The notes under the pieces are model-generated. The model saw only the letters and a program-made list of their open reading frames with translations, made no database searches and was not told the origin of the DNA. Shown piece after piece: positions 14,468 to 23,481 of a DNA stretch of 39,893 nucleotides; the stretch's first letter is position 1; every line of letters begins with the position of its first letter. The stretch comes from Tidjanibacter sp. (GTDB taxonomy: Bacteria > Bacteroidota > Bacteroidia > Bacteroidales > Rikenellaceae): assembly GCA_017503465.1 (NCBI GenBank), contig JAFVSY010000066.1:1-39893 (forward strand). Direction: 5' to 3'. Made by a program: the position numbers and the translations under genes.

Positions 14468-16588
14468 TTACAAAGCCCTATTGGCCACGATGCGGCCCGA
14501 GTTGCGCAGAGTGCAGTCCTTGACCACAATCTTCTCCCACGGGGTGTCGTCCAAACGGATGGATGCACCACCACGGCCGCTATCCACAAACCTACACCCC
14601 GCAATGGTGAGGTCCTGCACACCAATAGCCCTCAATGCGCTGCCACGTCCTCGGTTGCACACGTTGCGGAACTCACAATCCTCAATCACCACACAGGGTC
14701 CACCGGTGCTCTCGTCGCTACCACCACGGTAGATGTTCACACCCAAGCCGAGTAAGTTCTCAAACACACACCTGCGGATGGTGATGTTCTCCGCATTGTA
14801 GCGACCGATGTCCTCCCTCTCGGCACCATAGTCCACAGCGTTGCCCGAGATGTCGTGGAAGTAGCAGTCCTCAATCACGATGTTGTCCGAGAAGGTGTTT
14901 TGGGCACCCCTGATGGCGAAGTTGGTGCTCTCGCCAAAGTCGTAGAAAGCACACCCACGCACCTCCAACAGGTAGGGCTGAATCATTCCCTCGGCGGTGG
15001 TAATGGCGTGGCGTGCACCCGCAGTACCGATGGCGAGTTTGCCACTGAAATCAAGTCCCTGCACCTTCAGGCTACCACCGTCCACAATCGTAACAAGGCT
15101 CGACTTCTTGCTACCCGCAAAACTAATCACAGGGTTAGCCTTCGCCCCCTCGGCACCACGCAGCGTGATAGCAGCACCAACCAGCAAACCTTTGGTCAGT
15201 GGGTAGCGGCCCTCGGAGAGTACAATCACATCGCCCTCCTCGGCCTCTGCCACAGCCTTTTGCAGTTGCTCGGCATCTGCCACCTCCACGGTGCGACCAT
15301 TCTCCACGGCCACCTTCGGAGTAGCCACATACCAACCTGCTCCCCTACCCTCACGCATCGACTCAACGTCAATGGCGGGGCACTCTACGGTGCCATTGGC
15401 AAAGCCCTTCAAGTAGACCTTGCGGCCCAACTCCACGATGTTGTTGCGGAAGGTAAACCCGCTGGTGCGGTCAATGGCCATAAAGGGGGCAGCAAGTTCC
15501 TTATTCTTAATCTTGTTCCCCTCAAACAAAATGCGCTCGGGAGCCAGCGTGCGTTCCTCGTCGCAACCCGTGCCAAACTCAATGTTGGAGCAGTCGATGA
15601 AGGTATTGTTCACAATCTCAACGTTCTCCACCAAGCAGTAGCGATTGGGTAGCGAGTTGGGCACAGCGTTCATCAGTGCCAGAGCCGAGAAGAACCTCTC
15701 GCCACGCACGCCCACAAAGGTGTTGCCTACGACCTTGTGGCCCGCATTGACAACCCTCACGCCACCGGTGTGTTTCACTCCGTTGCCAATGAAAACATTG
15801 CCCTCGGCCACATTCCTATCGCCGTGGCGCAGAGCCAACACACCCTGGCACTCCCAGAAGAGGTTGCGGCGCACGATGTTGTCGCTCGACTTGATGGACA
15901 CCACCTCCACCTCGCCATTGCAGTGGTCGAACACGTTGTCCTCAATCACCACCTGCGAGGAGGTGTAGGCGTGTTGCGAAGCACCCACACGGATGGTCTC
16001 GGCTCCATTGGAGCCAAACAAGTGGCGATTGGCAAAGAGGTTGTGGTCGATGCGGTGTGCGCACCCCGTGCTGTTGTCGTGATTGAGGTTTACGCCCACG
16101 AGCAGGCCACGGTTGAGTTTGCCGGTCTGGGTGTTGTGGTCATACCTATTGGCGCGTCCTGCAATAATCACATCATCGTAGAAATCGTTGCGCTGTGCAG
16201 GGTTGTAGTCCTCAATCACACACTCGGTCATCCTACACTCCTCGGCGTACTCCTTGCCCTTGCGGAACTCCACGATGGCTCCCTCGGGCGAGTATCCACC
16301 CTTGAAGTGGAGGCCACACACGGTTAGTCCACGCCCCACGATGCGCAGGTTGGAGGCTCCGGTGATAACCACACCGCCCTCGCTCTCGGGCACAACAACA
16401 ATGGGCTGTTCGGCCGTTGCAACACCCTTCCACACGAGCCTAACGTCGCTATAGGTACCATTGGCAACCACGATGGTGTCGCCACCTTTGGCAGCGGCCA
16501 CCTTGTCGGCCACCTTGTCAATCTTCACGGGTCCGCCACAAGCCACAAGCCCGATGGCCAACACCAAGAGTGTAAATTGTTTCTTCAT
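14468..16588 (-). CDS. PL6 alginate lyase lipoprotein with two beta-helix domains
   Basis: A 706-residue lipoprotein (lipobox L-V-A-C, Cys17). The N-terminal parallel beta-helix (about 20-400) carries the PL6 active site: calcium ligands N224, E226 and E228 in CNGEVEV, and catalytic K233 and R254 (in LALRHGD), with the same 21-residue K-R spacing as in AlyGC. A second beta-helix (about 430-706) lacks that site and may extend substrate binding, as in two-domain PL6 enzymes. It probably cuts alginate, perhaps exolytically, at the outer membrane. It is the third and most divergent of three adjacent PL6 genes. Confidence 0.92.
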   Translation of the reverse strand: MKKQFTLLVLAIGLVACGGPVKIDKVADKVAAAKGGDTIVVANGTYSDVRLVWKGVATAEQPIVVVPESEGGVVITGASNLRIVGRGLTVCGLHFKGGYSPEGAIVEFRKGKEYAEECRMTECVIEDYNPAQRNDFYDDVIIAGRANRYDHNTQTGKLNRGLLVGVNLNHDNSTGCAHRIDHNLFANRHLFGSNGAETIRVGASQHAYTSSQVVIEDNVFDHCNGEVEVVSIKSSDNIVRRNLFWECQGVLALRHGDRNVAEGNVFIGNGVKHTGGVRVVNAGHKVVGNTFVGVRGERFFSALALMNAVPNSLPNRYCLVENVEIVNNTFIDCSNIEFGTGCDEERTLAPERILFEGNKIKNKELAAPFMAIDRTSGFTFRNNIVELGRKVYLKGFANGTVECPAIDVESMREGRGAGWYVATPKVAVENGRTVEVADAEQLQKAVAEAEEGDVIVLSEGRYPLTKGLLVGAAITLRGAEGAKANPVISFAGSKKSSLVTIVDGGSLKVQGLDFSGKLAIGTAGARHAITTAEGMIQPYLLEVRGCAFYDFGESTNFAIRGAQNTFSDNIVIEDCYFHDISGNAVDYGAEREDIGRYNAENITIRRCVFENLLGLGVNIYRGGSDESTGGPCVVIEDCEFRNVCNRGRGSALRAIGVQDLTIAGCRFVDSGRGGASIRLDDTPWEKIVVKDCTLRNSGRIVANRAL

Positions 16589-16611
16589 ACTATCGCTTTG
16601 TGTCTATACTC

Positions 16612-18123
16612 CTACTTAATCGTCCAACTCACGCCACAATTCTTCGCCGAGGGGAGGTCCACTTTGAGTTTACCCATAACCTCCACGGCACCCGATGTGG
16701 TTTGTGCGCCACGGGGCTGACCGAGCAGGTCCTTGTCGATACCCTCCACAGCAGCAACCCTATTCCTATCAAGATAACTCTTCTTCAGAGGGCCAACTAC
16801 GCCCTTTACCTCGCGCACCAAAGGATTAACCTCCTCGGCACCAAACTCCTCGGCAGTGAGGCCCTTGACCTTACCGCCCCAAAGCACATTGCCACCATAG
16901 CGCATATCGGTTGGGGGCTCGGGTTTGAGGCCCACCTTCACGTTCTCCACCTTTTTGTCCTCGGAGAGATTGACAACCACGTTATTCACAATGTCGTTAT
17001 CCTTGATTGCCAACTTATTGCGTTTACCCGTGTGGTTAATATTGAAGCCCATCTGGCAGTTGTAAATCGTGTTGTGTGCCACCAGGCAATGGTCGGCAGC
17101 GAAGTAGCCATTGAGGGCCGAATTGGGCTCACCCTGGATGAGCGAAATGGCCGCATAGTAGCCCCTACCGGTGAGGTTCATCAGCAGGTTGTTGTAGACC
17201 TTGTGACCCACGCCAATGAGCCTGATGCCACCCGTGCTGGTTGCAATGCCCTCATAGAGGCCACCGCCACCACTCTTGCCTGCGCCATCGAACACATTAC
17301 CCTCCACGGTGCAGTAGTCGCCGTGGCGAAGAGTGAGCGTACCCAAGCACTCACGGAAGACGTTGCCACGGTAGGTATTGCGGCAAGACTTGTTGGAGAT
17401 AATCTCCACCTCGCCATTGCACTCATAGAAGTAGTTACCCTCCACCAAGCAGCCGCCATCCTGCATAGAGAAGTGGCTGGTGCCGATACGGATGGTATCC
17501 TGCCCGTTCTTTGAGCCACCATCCTCGCCCAGCAGGCTACGTGGGCGGGTAAAGTAGTTATTCCTGATGGTGTGGGCGGGCACAACTCCCTCACGGAACC
17601 ACACCACCAAAGTGGTGCCCATATTGGCCTTGTCCAACAGCGAGCAGCCCTCCACGGTGTTGCCACTGCCATAGAGCGACACCCACTTGAAATCGGTGGG
17701 GTCCATAGGTGCGCCAATGGCCGTTATGGCACAATCTCGGAGGGTGCAGTTGTAGGCCTCCTGCTCGGATGAGGTGCGCATAGCCACAACCTCGCCCTTT
17801 ATGCCTGCGATATCCTTGAACCAAAGGCCGCTGACTACAATCCACTCGCCACTGAAGCCGAACTTTGAGGCACCCGTGAAGACGGTCTGCCCCTTCTCCT
17901 CGGCCACAATGTGGATGGGTGCCTGCTCGGTACCCACGGCGTGAATTTTCACCACTTGGTCCCTCCACTCGCCTGCTTTGAGCACCAGCGTGTCGCCCGG
18001 GGCAAGTTGCACATTCTTAATCTCCGCAGCCGAAGCAGCCTCCACTCTGCGTGCCTGGGCGGTGGGCACAAAGCCCACAATCAAACCTGCGGTCAGAGCC
18101 ACGATTGCAGCAAACTTTTTCAT
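16612..18123 (-). CDS. PL6 alginate lyase, single domain, periplasmic
   Basis: A 503-residue enzyme with a type I signal peptide (about 1-24, ending T-A-Q-A). Its single parallel beta-helix has calcium ligands N236, E238 and E240 and catalytic K245 and R266 (LTLRHGD). The family includes endo- and exolytic alginate lyases and chondroitinase B; the alginate context decides. With no lipobox it should be soluble in the periplasm and degrade imported oligomers. The core closely resembles the neighbouring PL6 lipoprotein (both have KWVSLYGS and NMG-x-x-LVVW), which suggests tandem duplication. Confidence 0.92.
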   Translation of the reverse strand: MKKFAAIVALTAGLIVGFVPTAQARRVEAASAAEIKNVQLAPGDTLVLKAGEWRDQVVKIHAVGTEQAPIHIVAEEKGQTVFTGASKFGFSGEWIVVSGLWFKDIAGIKGEVVAMRTSSEQEAYNCTLRDCAITAIGAPMDPTDFKWVSLYGSGNTVEGCSLLDKANMGTTLVVWFREGVVPAHTIRNNYFTRPRSLLGEDGGSKNGQDTIRIGTSHFSMQDGGCLVEGNYFYECNGEVEIISNKSCRNTYRGNVFRECLGTLTLRHGDYCTVEGNVFDGAGKSGGGGLYEGIATSTGGIRLIGVGHKVYNNLLMNLTGRGYYAAISLIQGEPNSALNGYFAADHCLVAHNTIYNCQMGFNINHTGKRNKLAIKDNDIVNNVVVNLSEDKKVENVKVGLKPEPPTDMRYGGNVLWGGKVKGLTAEEFGAEEVNPLVREVKGVVGPLKKSYLDRNRVAAVEGIDKDLLGQPRGAQTTSGAVEVMGKLKVDLPSAKNCGVSWTIK

Positions 18124-18143
18124 ACTCTCTCTTCAAATTAACT

Positions 18144-18160
18144 CCTCCGTTTGGCGGAGG
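18144..18160 (-). other. Short intercistronic hairpin between two PL6 genes
   Basis: CCTCCG (18144-18149) and CGGAGG (18155-18160) form a 6-bp stem with a 5-base loop in the 54-base gap between the PL6 genes. No T-tract follows on the minus strand, so it is not a typical terminator. It may affect mRNA stability. Confidence 0.35.
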
Positions 18161-18177
18161 TCAGTCCCTACATTTGT

Positions 18178-19695
18178 CTATTTTTTTATCTCACTTTTCC
18201 ACTTTGGGCCGCACTCACTCTCAACCTTTGCCACCACCGCCGTAACGGAGCCGATTGAGGGGGCTGCGGAGAGGGTTGCCAAACTAACTCCGTTTTGCTT
18301 ACCCCCATAGATTTTGTTGCCACTCCAAGTGATGGCCGGTGCAGGCGATGTGTAGAGGTAGACTGCATAGTCGCCACCGGAGGTGCAATAGATTGTGTTG
18401 TCGGCGATGGTGCTCTCAATCACGGGCATTGTCATCCCATCTTTGCCGCCGTAGTTCACGTGCAACGAGTAGCGACAGCCAACGATGGTGTTATTTCTAA
18501 CCACTGCACCCTTCACCTGTGCATAGCCGCTCAAGGCGGCATTGGGCTCTCCCCTCACGAGGCAGATGGCGGTCTTGTAGCCACTGCCACGCAGTTTTTC
18601 CAAATAGTTGTTCTCCACTCGGTGGCCCTCGCCAATGATGCGCACACCTCCTGTGTTGGAACGGCCCTCGCCCAGAAACCAGTTGCCCCTTACGATGCAA
18701 TCGTTGCCGTGGCGAAGAGTAAGCACCCCTTCCGAAGCCCTGAAAAGGTTGCCCTCATATGTGTTGCCGCACGACTTGTTGGACACAATCTCCGTCTCGG
18801 CATTACACTCGTGGAAAACATTTCCACGCACCACACACTCGGCCCTGCTGAGCGAGTAGTCGCTCGTTCCGATGCGTATGGTCTCTTGTCCGTTGGTCCC
18901 ATTGTCAATGGAGTAGGGACGCGAAAAGTAGTTACCCTCGATGGTGTGGCGGGGCACAACCCCACTCTCCATCCACACAACCAACAGCGCACCCATATTG
19001 CGTTTGTCGGCAAAGTAACAATTCCGTATGGTGTGGTCGCTACCATAGAGCGACACCCATTTGTAGTCTTTTGAGTTTTCGGCTGTGCCGAAACCCGTTA
19101 TGGCGCACTCGCTCACCACGATGTGGGAGGAGCCGCCGGAGAGCGTGAGAGGTGTTTTTGAGGGGTCTTTCCACCAGAGGTTTTTCACCTCCACATAGCG
19201 GCCACCCACCTTGAGTTGGCTGCTACCGGTGAATACCACCTCTCCTCCCCTCTCGCCTGTGAGTACAATCGGCTTTGAGGCTGTTCCCGTGGCCGAAAGG
19301 CTTATGCTCACATTGGAGTAGGTACCACTGCGCCAAACGATTGTGTCGCCCGCCACAATGGTGAGTTTTTCCAAATCCTCCACCGAGGCCACCCACTTCA
19401 CCTTTGCCGAATAGGTCGGCTCGGAGGGCGTGTCGGTCGGATTGGAGGGCGTGGTTGGTGTGTCGGTAGGTGTATCGGGGTCGGTGGGCGTATCGCTCGG
19501 CTCCTCGGGTTTGTCCGTTGGCTCCTCGGGCTTGTCCGTTGGCTCCTCGGGCTCCTCGTTGGGCTCGGAGGGTTTTTGGGTATTCTCACTCCCCTCCTCC
19601 TTCTGCACCGGCTCGGGAATGACAAAATCGACACCCGTGCAACTGCCCAAAGCGAGCAGTGCCACCAATGCCAATATTGCAAAATCTCTTCTCAT
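18178..19695 (-). CDS. PL6 alginate lyase lipoprotein with a long Pro/Glu/Thr linker
   Basis: A 505-residue lipoprotein (lipobox L-G-S-C, Cys19). A charged, proline-rich linker (about 28-95) contains EEPTDKP repeats and should hold the enzyme away from the outer membrane. The PL6 beta-helix follows, with N298, E300, E302, K307 and R328 as calcium and catalytic residues. In place of the usual NGEVE here is NAETE, so one Gly is replaced by Ala while the ligands are kept. It is probably a surface lyase making oligomers for SusCD. The sequence CTGVDFVIP after the lipobox is shared with the jelly-roll lyase-like lipoprotein. Confidence 0.92.
   Translation of the reverse strand: MRRDFAILALVALLALGSCTGVDFVIPEPVQKEEGSENTQKPSEPNEEPEEPTDKPEEPTDKPEEPSDTPTDPDTPTDTPTTPSNPTDTPSEPTYSAKVKWVASVEDLEKLTIVAGDTIVWRSGTYSNVSISLSATGTASKPIVLTGERGGEVVFTGSSQLKVGGRYVEVKNLWWKDPSKTPLTLSGGSSHIVVSECAITGFGTAENSKDYKWVSLYGSDHTIRNCYFADKRNMGALLVVWMESGVVPRHTIEGNYFSRPYSIDNGTNGQETIRIGTSDYSLSRAECVVRGNVFHECNAETEIVSNKSCGNTYEGNLFRASEGVLTLRHGNDCIVRGNWFLGEGRSNTGGVRIIGEGHRVENNYLEKLRGSGYKTAICLVRGEPNAALSGYAQVKGAVVRNNTIVGCRYSLHVNYGGKDGMTMPVIESTIADNTIYCTSGGDYAVYLYTSPAPAITWSGNKIYGGKQNGVSLATLSAAPSIGSVTAVVAKVESECGPKWKSEIKK
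19499..19551 (-). repeat. 21-bp tandem repeat coding the PL6 linker
   Basis: Two 21-bp units (19499-19519 and 19520-19540, one base different) and a partial third (19541-19551) encode repeats of E-E-P-T-D-K-P in the linker. Such in-frame repeats can change linker length by slippage without breaking the frame. Confidence 0.75.
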
Positions 19696-19736
19696 TCCCT
19701 CTGTGCGCTTTCTTTCCCACTCATTTTATGTGGCAA

Positions 19737-19768
19737 CTCCTGCCCCGAACAAAATCTCGGGGCAGGAG
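19737..19768 (-). other. Strong intercistronic hairpin between glycan-binding and lyase genes
   Basis: A perfect 12-bp GC-rich stem (19737-19748 with 19757-19768) and 8-base loop lie in the 110-base gap between the second IPT lipoprotein gene and the first PL6 gene. On the minus strand no T-tract follows, so it is more likely a 3'-end stabiliser or processing site, or a leaky terminator. It could make susC, susD and the binding proteins more abundant than the enzymes. Confidence 0.6.
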
Positions 19769-19805
19769 ACCACTCAAAACCTCTTTTACATTACCATACC
19801 AATCA

Positions 19806-21743
19806 CTAATTCAGAGGTTTAGACCAATATACATCCATAGTAATAGTGGATGTCTTCGGCAGGTTGCTGGCCGAAGTAGGTTCAGGGCTTATCGACTTAA
19901 CATAGATGAAGCCTGTGTTGCGAACACCACTTGCGGGCAGGCTCTTCAACTGACCATACTCATAGGTTACATACTGTACCAACAGCACCGAACCAACAGT
20001 AAAGTTATTGTTGGCAGGATTTTCAAGCACAAACTTGGGAGCACCCGAAGAGGCCCTCTTGTCGGGCAACTCATCGGTGAGCGAGGTGATGTCGTTGGTC
20101 TTCACCTTCTGTTCCCAAGCCTGCTCGCTCTCGGAAGCACCACTATAACCCAAGTTGCGATAAGCCACGATAGGTGTACCCAGTATTGACTGACCATCAA
20201 CCACATCCGTACCATCCTCCTTCTTCATATTCTTCAACTGACTGGTGGAGTTGGTGGGGCAGATGAACGCCATATTACTACCGCTGGTTGCAAAGATGTA
20301 AGGTTTAACGGAGTAGTACTGCTCTGCAGTCAGTTTATCCTTCGGAAGAGTATTTGCGGTGGTAACAGTACCTGCATAGGGGTCGCTCCACTCCTCAGCC
20401 GAGATAACGCCACCCATATCGGGTACGAAGAAGGCCTTGTCGTGGTTGCTCTTGTCGCCCACGCCCAGAACAACATCTTTCCAGTAGTAGAAGGGATAGA
20501 CGGTAACCTTGCCGAAGTCCACGGGGTTGCCACCGTTGTAGAGAGCGGTGAGGGCAACCTCTTTGGCTGCGGTGAAGTTCACGCCATCGGGCACGATGAA
20601 CTGCACCTCGGTGTCGCTACCACCCTCAACGAGTGTGGCTGCCACGCCGTCCACCTCAAAGCCCTCAATGCTGATGAGGTTTTGGCCCTTGACGGTAACC
20701 ACCTTCTTCAGGTAGAGGCGGTTGTCGGCACCACCATCCTCGGCAGTGAGCGAAGTGAACACAGGTTTGGCAGGACCCACGGGAGTGGTATCCACCTTGT
20801 AGTTCTCGGCCAAAGTGTAGGTCTGCACGGGGGTACCCCACTCTGCCACAATGTTTGCGCTCTGCACCACGGGGTCAGCCTGCTCAATGCTGCTGGGAGT
20901 TTTGAGCACAAGTTTGGTTGCGCTCTGCTCCACGAGTACCATCTCGTGAGTACCCCAAGTGGTCTTGGTGATAAGGTCGAGGTTTTCGCCACTGAAACTT
21001 ACCTCATCGCCAATCTTGGCACTCTGGTCGGCACCCTGAGCGGCATCAATGGTTGCCTTGGGGGTCTTCATTGTGAAGGTGCTCTCCTCGCTGGTTACGG
21101 CCAAAGTACCACCTGCCCACTCGGCAGCGATAGCGATGGTGCTGTTGCCTGCCTCGTAGGTACCCACGGGAACGACAAACTTCACTGCATCGGCAGCGAG
21201 TGTGAGAGCCTCGCCCTCCAACTTCACGCCACCAAAACTTACGGAAGTAATCTGCTCCAAGTTGCGGCCCTTGATGGTAATCTCGGTGCCGATGGTACCC
21301 TCTGCGGGAGTGAAGCTACCCACGATAGCGTCAGTTACGGGCACAGTGAGGTAGAAGTTAGCACGATAGATGGTGTCCAACTTGTTGTCGTCAAGGATGT
21401 AGAGCATCGAGTAGTGGGGGTTGTCCTGCTGGGCAAAACCCACATCGGGCACCTTGAAGGTCATCTGACGGATGGTCTTCTCCACGATTTCGGCCTCGGT
21501 CTTGTTGATGAGCACCTTTGCCACGTGGTCGAGATTTTGGCCCGCTACCACCACCTCATCGCCTACAAATACCCTCTTGGTACCGCTTTCATCGGTCTCG
21601 GGGGTAACTGTCTGCACGGCAGCAACGTGGGTAGGATGTTTACCTGCCTCCACCTGCTCGGAAAAATCGTTGTCGGCGCAGGCGACCATTGCTGTAGCCA
21701 TCAGTGCGGCTACAAATATTGAAATTATTGTCTGTTTTTTCAT
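19806..21743 (-). CDS. IPT/TIG-domain surface glycan-binding lipoprotein (SusE/F position)
   Basis: A 645-residue lipoprotein (lipobox M-V-A-C, Cys22). Four IPT/TIG immunoglobulin-like domains follow (about 40-135, 140-225, 228-315 and 325-415), each with the 'G-x-x-V-x-I-x-G-x-N-L' style strand. The C-terminal domain (about 416-645) contains TAEQYY-x-V-KPY, CPTNSTSQLK, GTPIVAYR and ends M-D-V-Y-W-S-K-P-L-N. The same domain ends two other lipoproteins of the locus. In PULs, multi-Ig lipoproteins next to susD bind the polysaccharide at the surface with the C-terminal domain as the contact. Alginate binding is inferred. Confidence 0.82.
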   Translation of the reverse strand: MKKQTIISIFVAALMATAMVACADNDFSEQVEAGKHPTHVAAVQTVTPETDESGTKRVFVGDEVVVAGQNLDHVAKVLINKTEAEIVEKTIRQMTFKVPDVGFAQQDNPHYSMLYILDDNKLDTIYRANFYLTVPVTDAIVGSFTPAEGTIGTEITIKGRNLEQITSVSFGGVKLEGEALTLAADAVKFVVPVGTYEAGNSTIAIAAEWAGGTLAVTSEESTFTMKTPKATIDAAQGADQSAKIGDEVSFSGENLDLITKTTWGTHEMVLVEQSATKLVLKTPSSIEQADPVVQSANIVAEWGTPVQTYTLAENYKVDTTPVGPAKPVFTSLTAEDGGADNRLYLKKVVTVKGQNLISIEGFEVDGVAATLVEGGSDTEVQFIVPDGVNFTAAKEVALTALYNGGNPVDFGKVTVYPFYYWKDVVLGVGDKSNHDKAFFVPDMGGVISAEEWSDPYAGTVTTANTLPKDKLTAEQYYSVKPYIFATSGSNMAFICPTNSTSQLKNMKKEDGTDVVDGQSILGTPIVAYRNLGYSGASESEQAWEQKVKTNDITSLTDELPDKRASSGAPKFVLENPANNNFTVGSVLLVQYVTYEYGQLKSLPASGVRNTGFIYVKSISPEPTSASNLPKTSTITMDVYWSKPLN

Positions 21744-21768
21744 AACTATCTCTCTCTGCTATTTTGGA

Positions 21769-23463
21769 TTAAAGTTTAGAGTAGTCGTAGTCGTACTTCT
21801 GCCAGTAGCAGTTGAAGGTGATGTCGCTCGAAGAGGGTGCAACAGTGTTGTTGTAGAGACGGAAGTTCACCTTGGTGATGTGGATAAAGCCGATACGTTT
21901 GATGTTCTCGGCAAAGTTGGAACCCGAAGGCGAACCATTGTGGTTATAGTACATTGCCATAATCACAATATCCTTCTCAATGGTGGTTACATTGGTGCTG
22001 TAAGCCGAAGGGATAACATATTCGGGACACCAATCCTTGGTCTGCAAGCCACCACTTGCCGAGGTGATAGCCACACCAGCAACAGAGGTATTTGCAACAT
22101 CAATGGGGAAATCCTGCTCATTGATAACCTCAATCTTCTTGCCCACAACCTTGTCGATGATAGCCTTCTCATCGGCGTTGGCGGGATTCAGATAGCGATA
22201 GCGCAGTACGGGAGTGCCATAGACGTTACCATTAACACCGGGGCAACGATAGTCGTTGGCCGAATTGTTCTCAAAGTAGAAGTTCTTGAGCTGACCGGTG
22301 GAGTTGGCAGGACCGTTGATTTGGAGGTGGCCTGCGCTCACACCCGAGAAGAAGAAGTAGGGATTAACCGAGTTGTAGTCTGCCTCGCTAACTGCGGGTT
22401 TGTTGGCTGCCGAGCAGGTGTTAGCCAAATTTGCATAACTAACAGGGTCCACCTCGGTACGCCAAGCGGAGTTGTGGTAGACACGGCCGGTCTCGGGCGA
22501 GAAGAAGCTTGCCATCTCCTCAACATCACGGCCCTGACCATAGACCTTCATACCCTCCCAATACTTAACCATAGGAACAAAGGCGATGAAGTTCTCTGTC
22601 AGAGTCTGGCTCTCGTGGCCATCAAAGTAGTGGATAACAACATTGGTGGTGTTGTCGCCATCCACAAACTCGCCTGCGGGCACCGCAAACTGCAACGATG
22701 TCTCGGTGCGGTTGCCGATGACAGCCTCGTGGCCACCAACGGTAATCTTCTCAATCTTGTGGATGTTCTCACCCTCCAACACCACAGCACTACCAACAGC
22801 GGTGCGCTCAAAGGTCTTGGTGCTAACCTTGGGCACATACCTCACGATGCCAATCGAAGGAGCCGTGGCGAGGTCGGTAGCGGCCACCTTCTCGCCATCG
22901 TTGTAGGTCAAGGTAATTTTGGCCGTTACGTCTTCCACATAGGGGACCTTCACGAGCAACTCGGTATTGTTGCGGGTGCGGATTGTACCTGCGTGGCCCT
23001 CGTGGCCCTCGGCAGTGAACAGCACCTCTTGAACTGAATTGAGGTTCTTGCCCGCGATGAGCAACATACCACCCATCTCGGCATCCTTTGCCAAAGCCGA
23101 AGCAATCACTTCGGGCACAGCATAGGTGCAAGTGAACACCTCATTGGTGGTGAAATCGCCATATGGGTTCTCCACCTTAATCTTGCCCGAGGTAGCCTCG
23201 GCCGACACGGTGAAGGAGAATTGGCTATCCGACACACGCTCATAGAGGGGTACCTCGGTGGTGCCGATATAGACCTTGGTTACGCCATTGAGGTACTTAC
23301 CGGTTACGGTAATAACATCGCCAGCCGAGCCGGATGTGGGCGCAAAACTCTCCACCTCCGGAGCATTCAGCACAGGCTCCTCAACATAAATCTGTTCGTT
23401 ACAAGCCAGACCAACAACAGTCATAGCCAGCAACATAGCATATCTAAAAAGTTTGTTTTTCAT
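21769..23463 (-). CDS. IPT/TIG-domain surface glycan-binding lipoprotein directly after susD
   Basis: A 564-residue lipoprotein (lipobox V-G-L-A-C, Cys21). Three IPT/TIG domains (about 35-115, 116-200 and 210-295) precede a C-terminal domain (about 296-564) with FF-x-P-E-T-G, VNPYFFF, GPANSTGQLK, GTPVLRYRY, GFIHITK and a C-Y-W-x-K tail. This domain is homologous to those of the 645- and 727-residue lipoproteins. The gene follows susD by 18 bases, the usual place for the first surface glycan-binding protein, which co-operates with SusCD in capture. Confidence 0.83.
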   Translation of the reverse strand: MKNKLFRYAMLLAMTVVGLACNEQIYVEEPVLNAPEVESFAPTSGSAGDVITVTGKYLNGVTKVYIGTTEVPLYERVSDSQFSFTVSAEATSGKIKVENPYGDFTTNEVFTCTYAVPEVIASALAKDAEMGGMLLIAGKNLNSVQEVLFTAEGHEGHAGTIRTRNNTELLVKVPYVEDVTAKITLTYNDGEKVAATDLATAPSIGIVRYVPKVSTKTFERTAVGSAVVLEGENIHKIEKITVGGHEAVIGNRTETSLQFAVPAGEFVDGDNTTNVVIHYFDGHESQTLTENFIAFVPMVKYWEGMKVYGQGRDVEEMASFFSPETGRVYHNSAWRTEVDPVSYANLANTCSAANKPAVSEADYNSVNPYFFFSGVSAGHLQINGPANSTGQLKNFYFENNSANDYRCPGVNGNVYGTPVLRYRYLNPANADEKAIIDKVVGKKIEVINEQDFPIDVANTSVAGVAITSASGGLQTKDWCPEYVIPSAYSTNVTTIEKDIVIMAMYYNHNGSPSGSNFAENIKRIGFIHITKVNFRLYNNTVAPSSSDITFNCYWQKYDYDYSKL

Positions 23464-23481
23464 AGTCGTAGGAGGAAAATT

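Noticed and set aside
19499..19551. CRISPR array
   Set aside because: The 21-bp repeats are contiguous with no spacers and encode a Pro-rich protein linker in frame.
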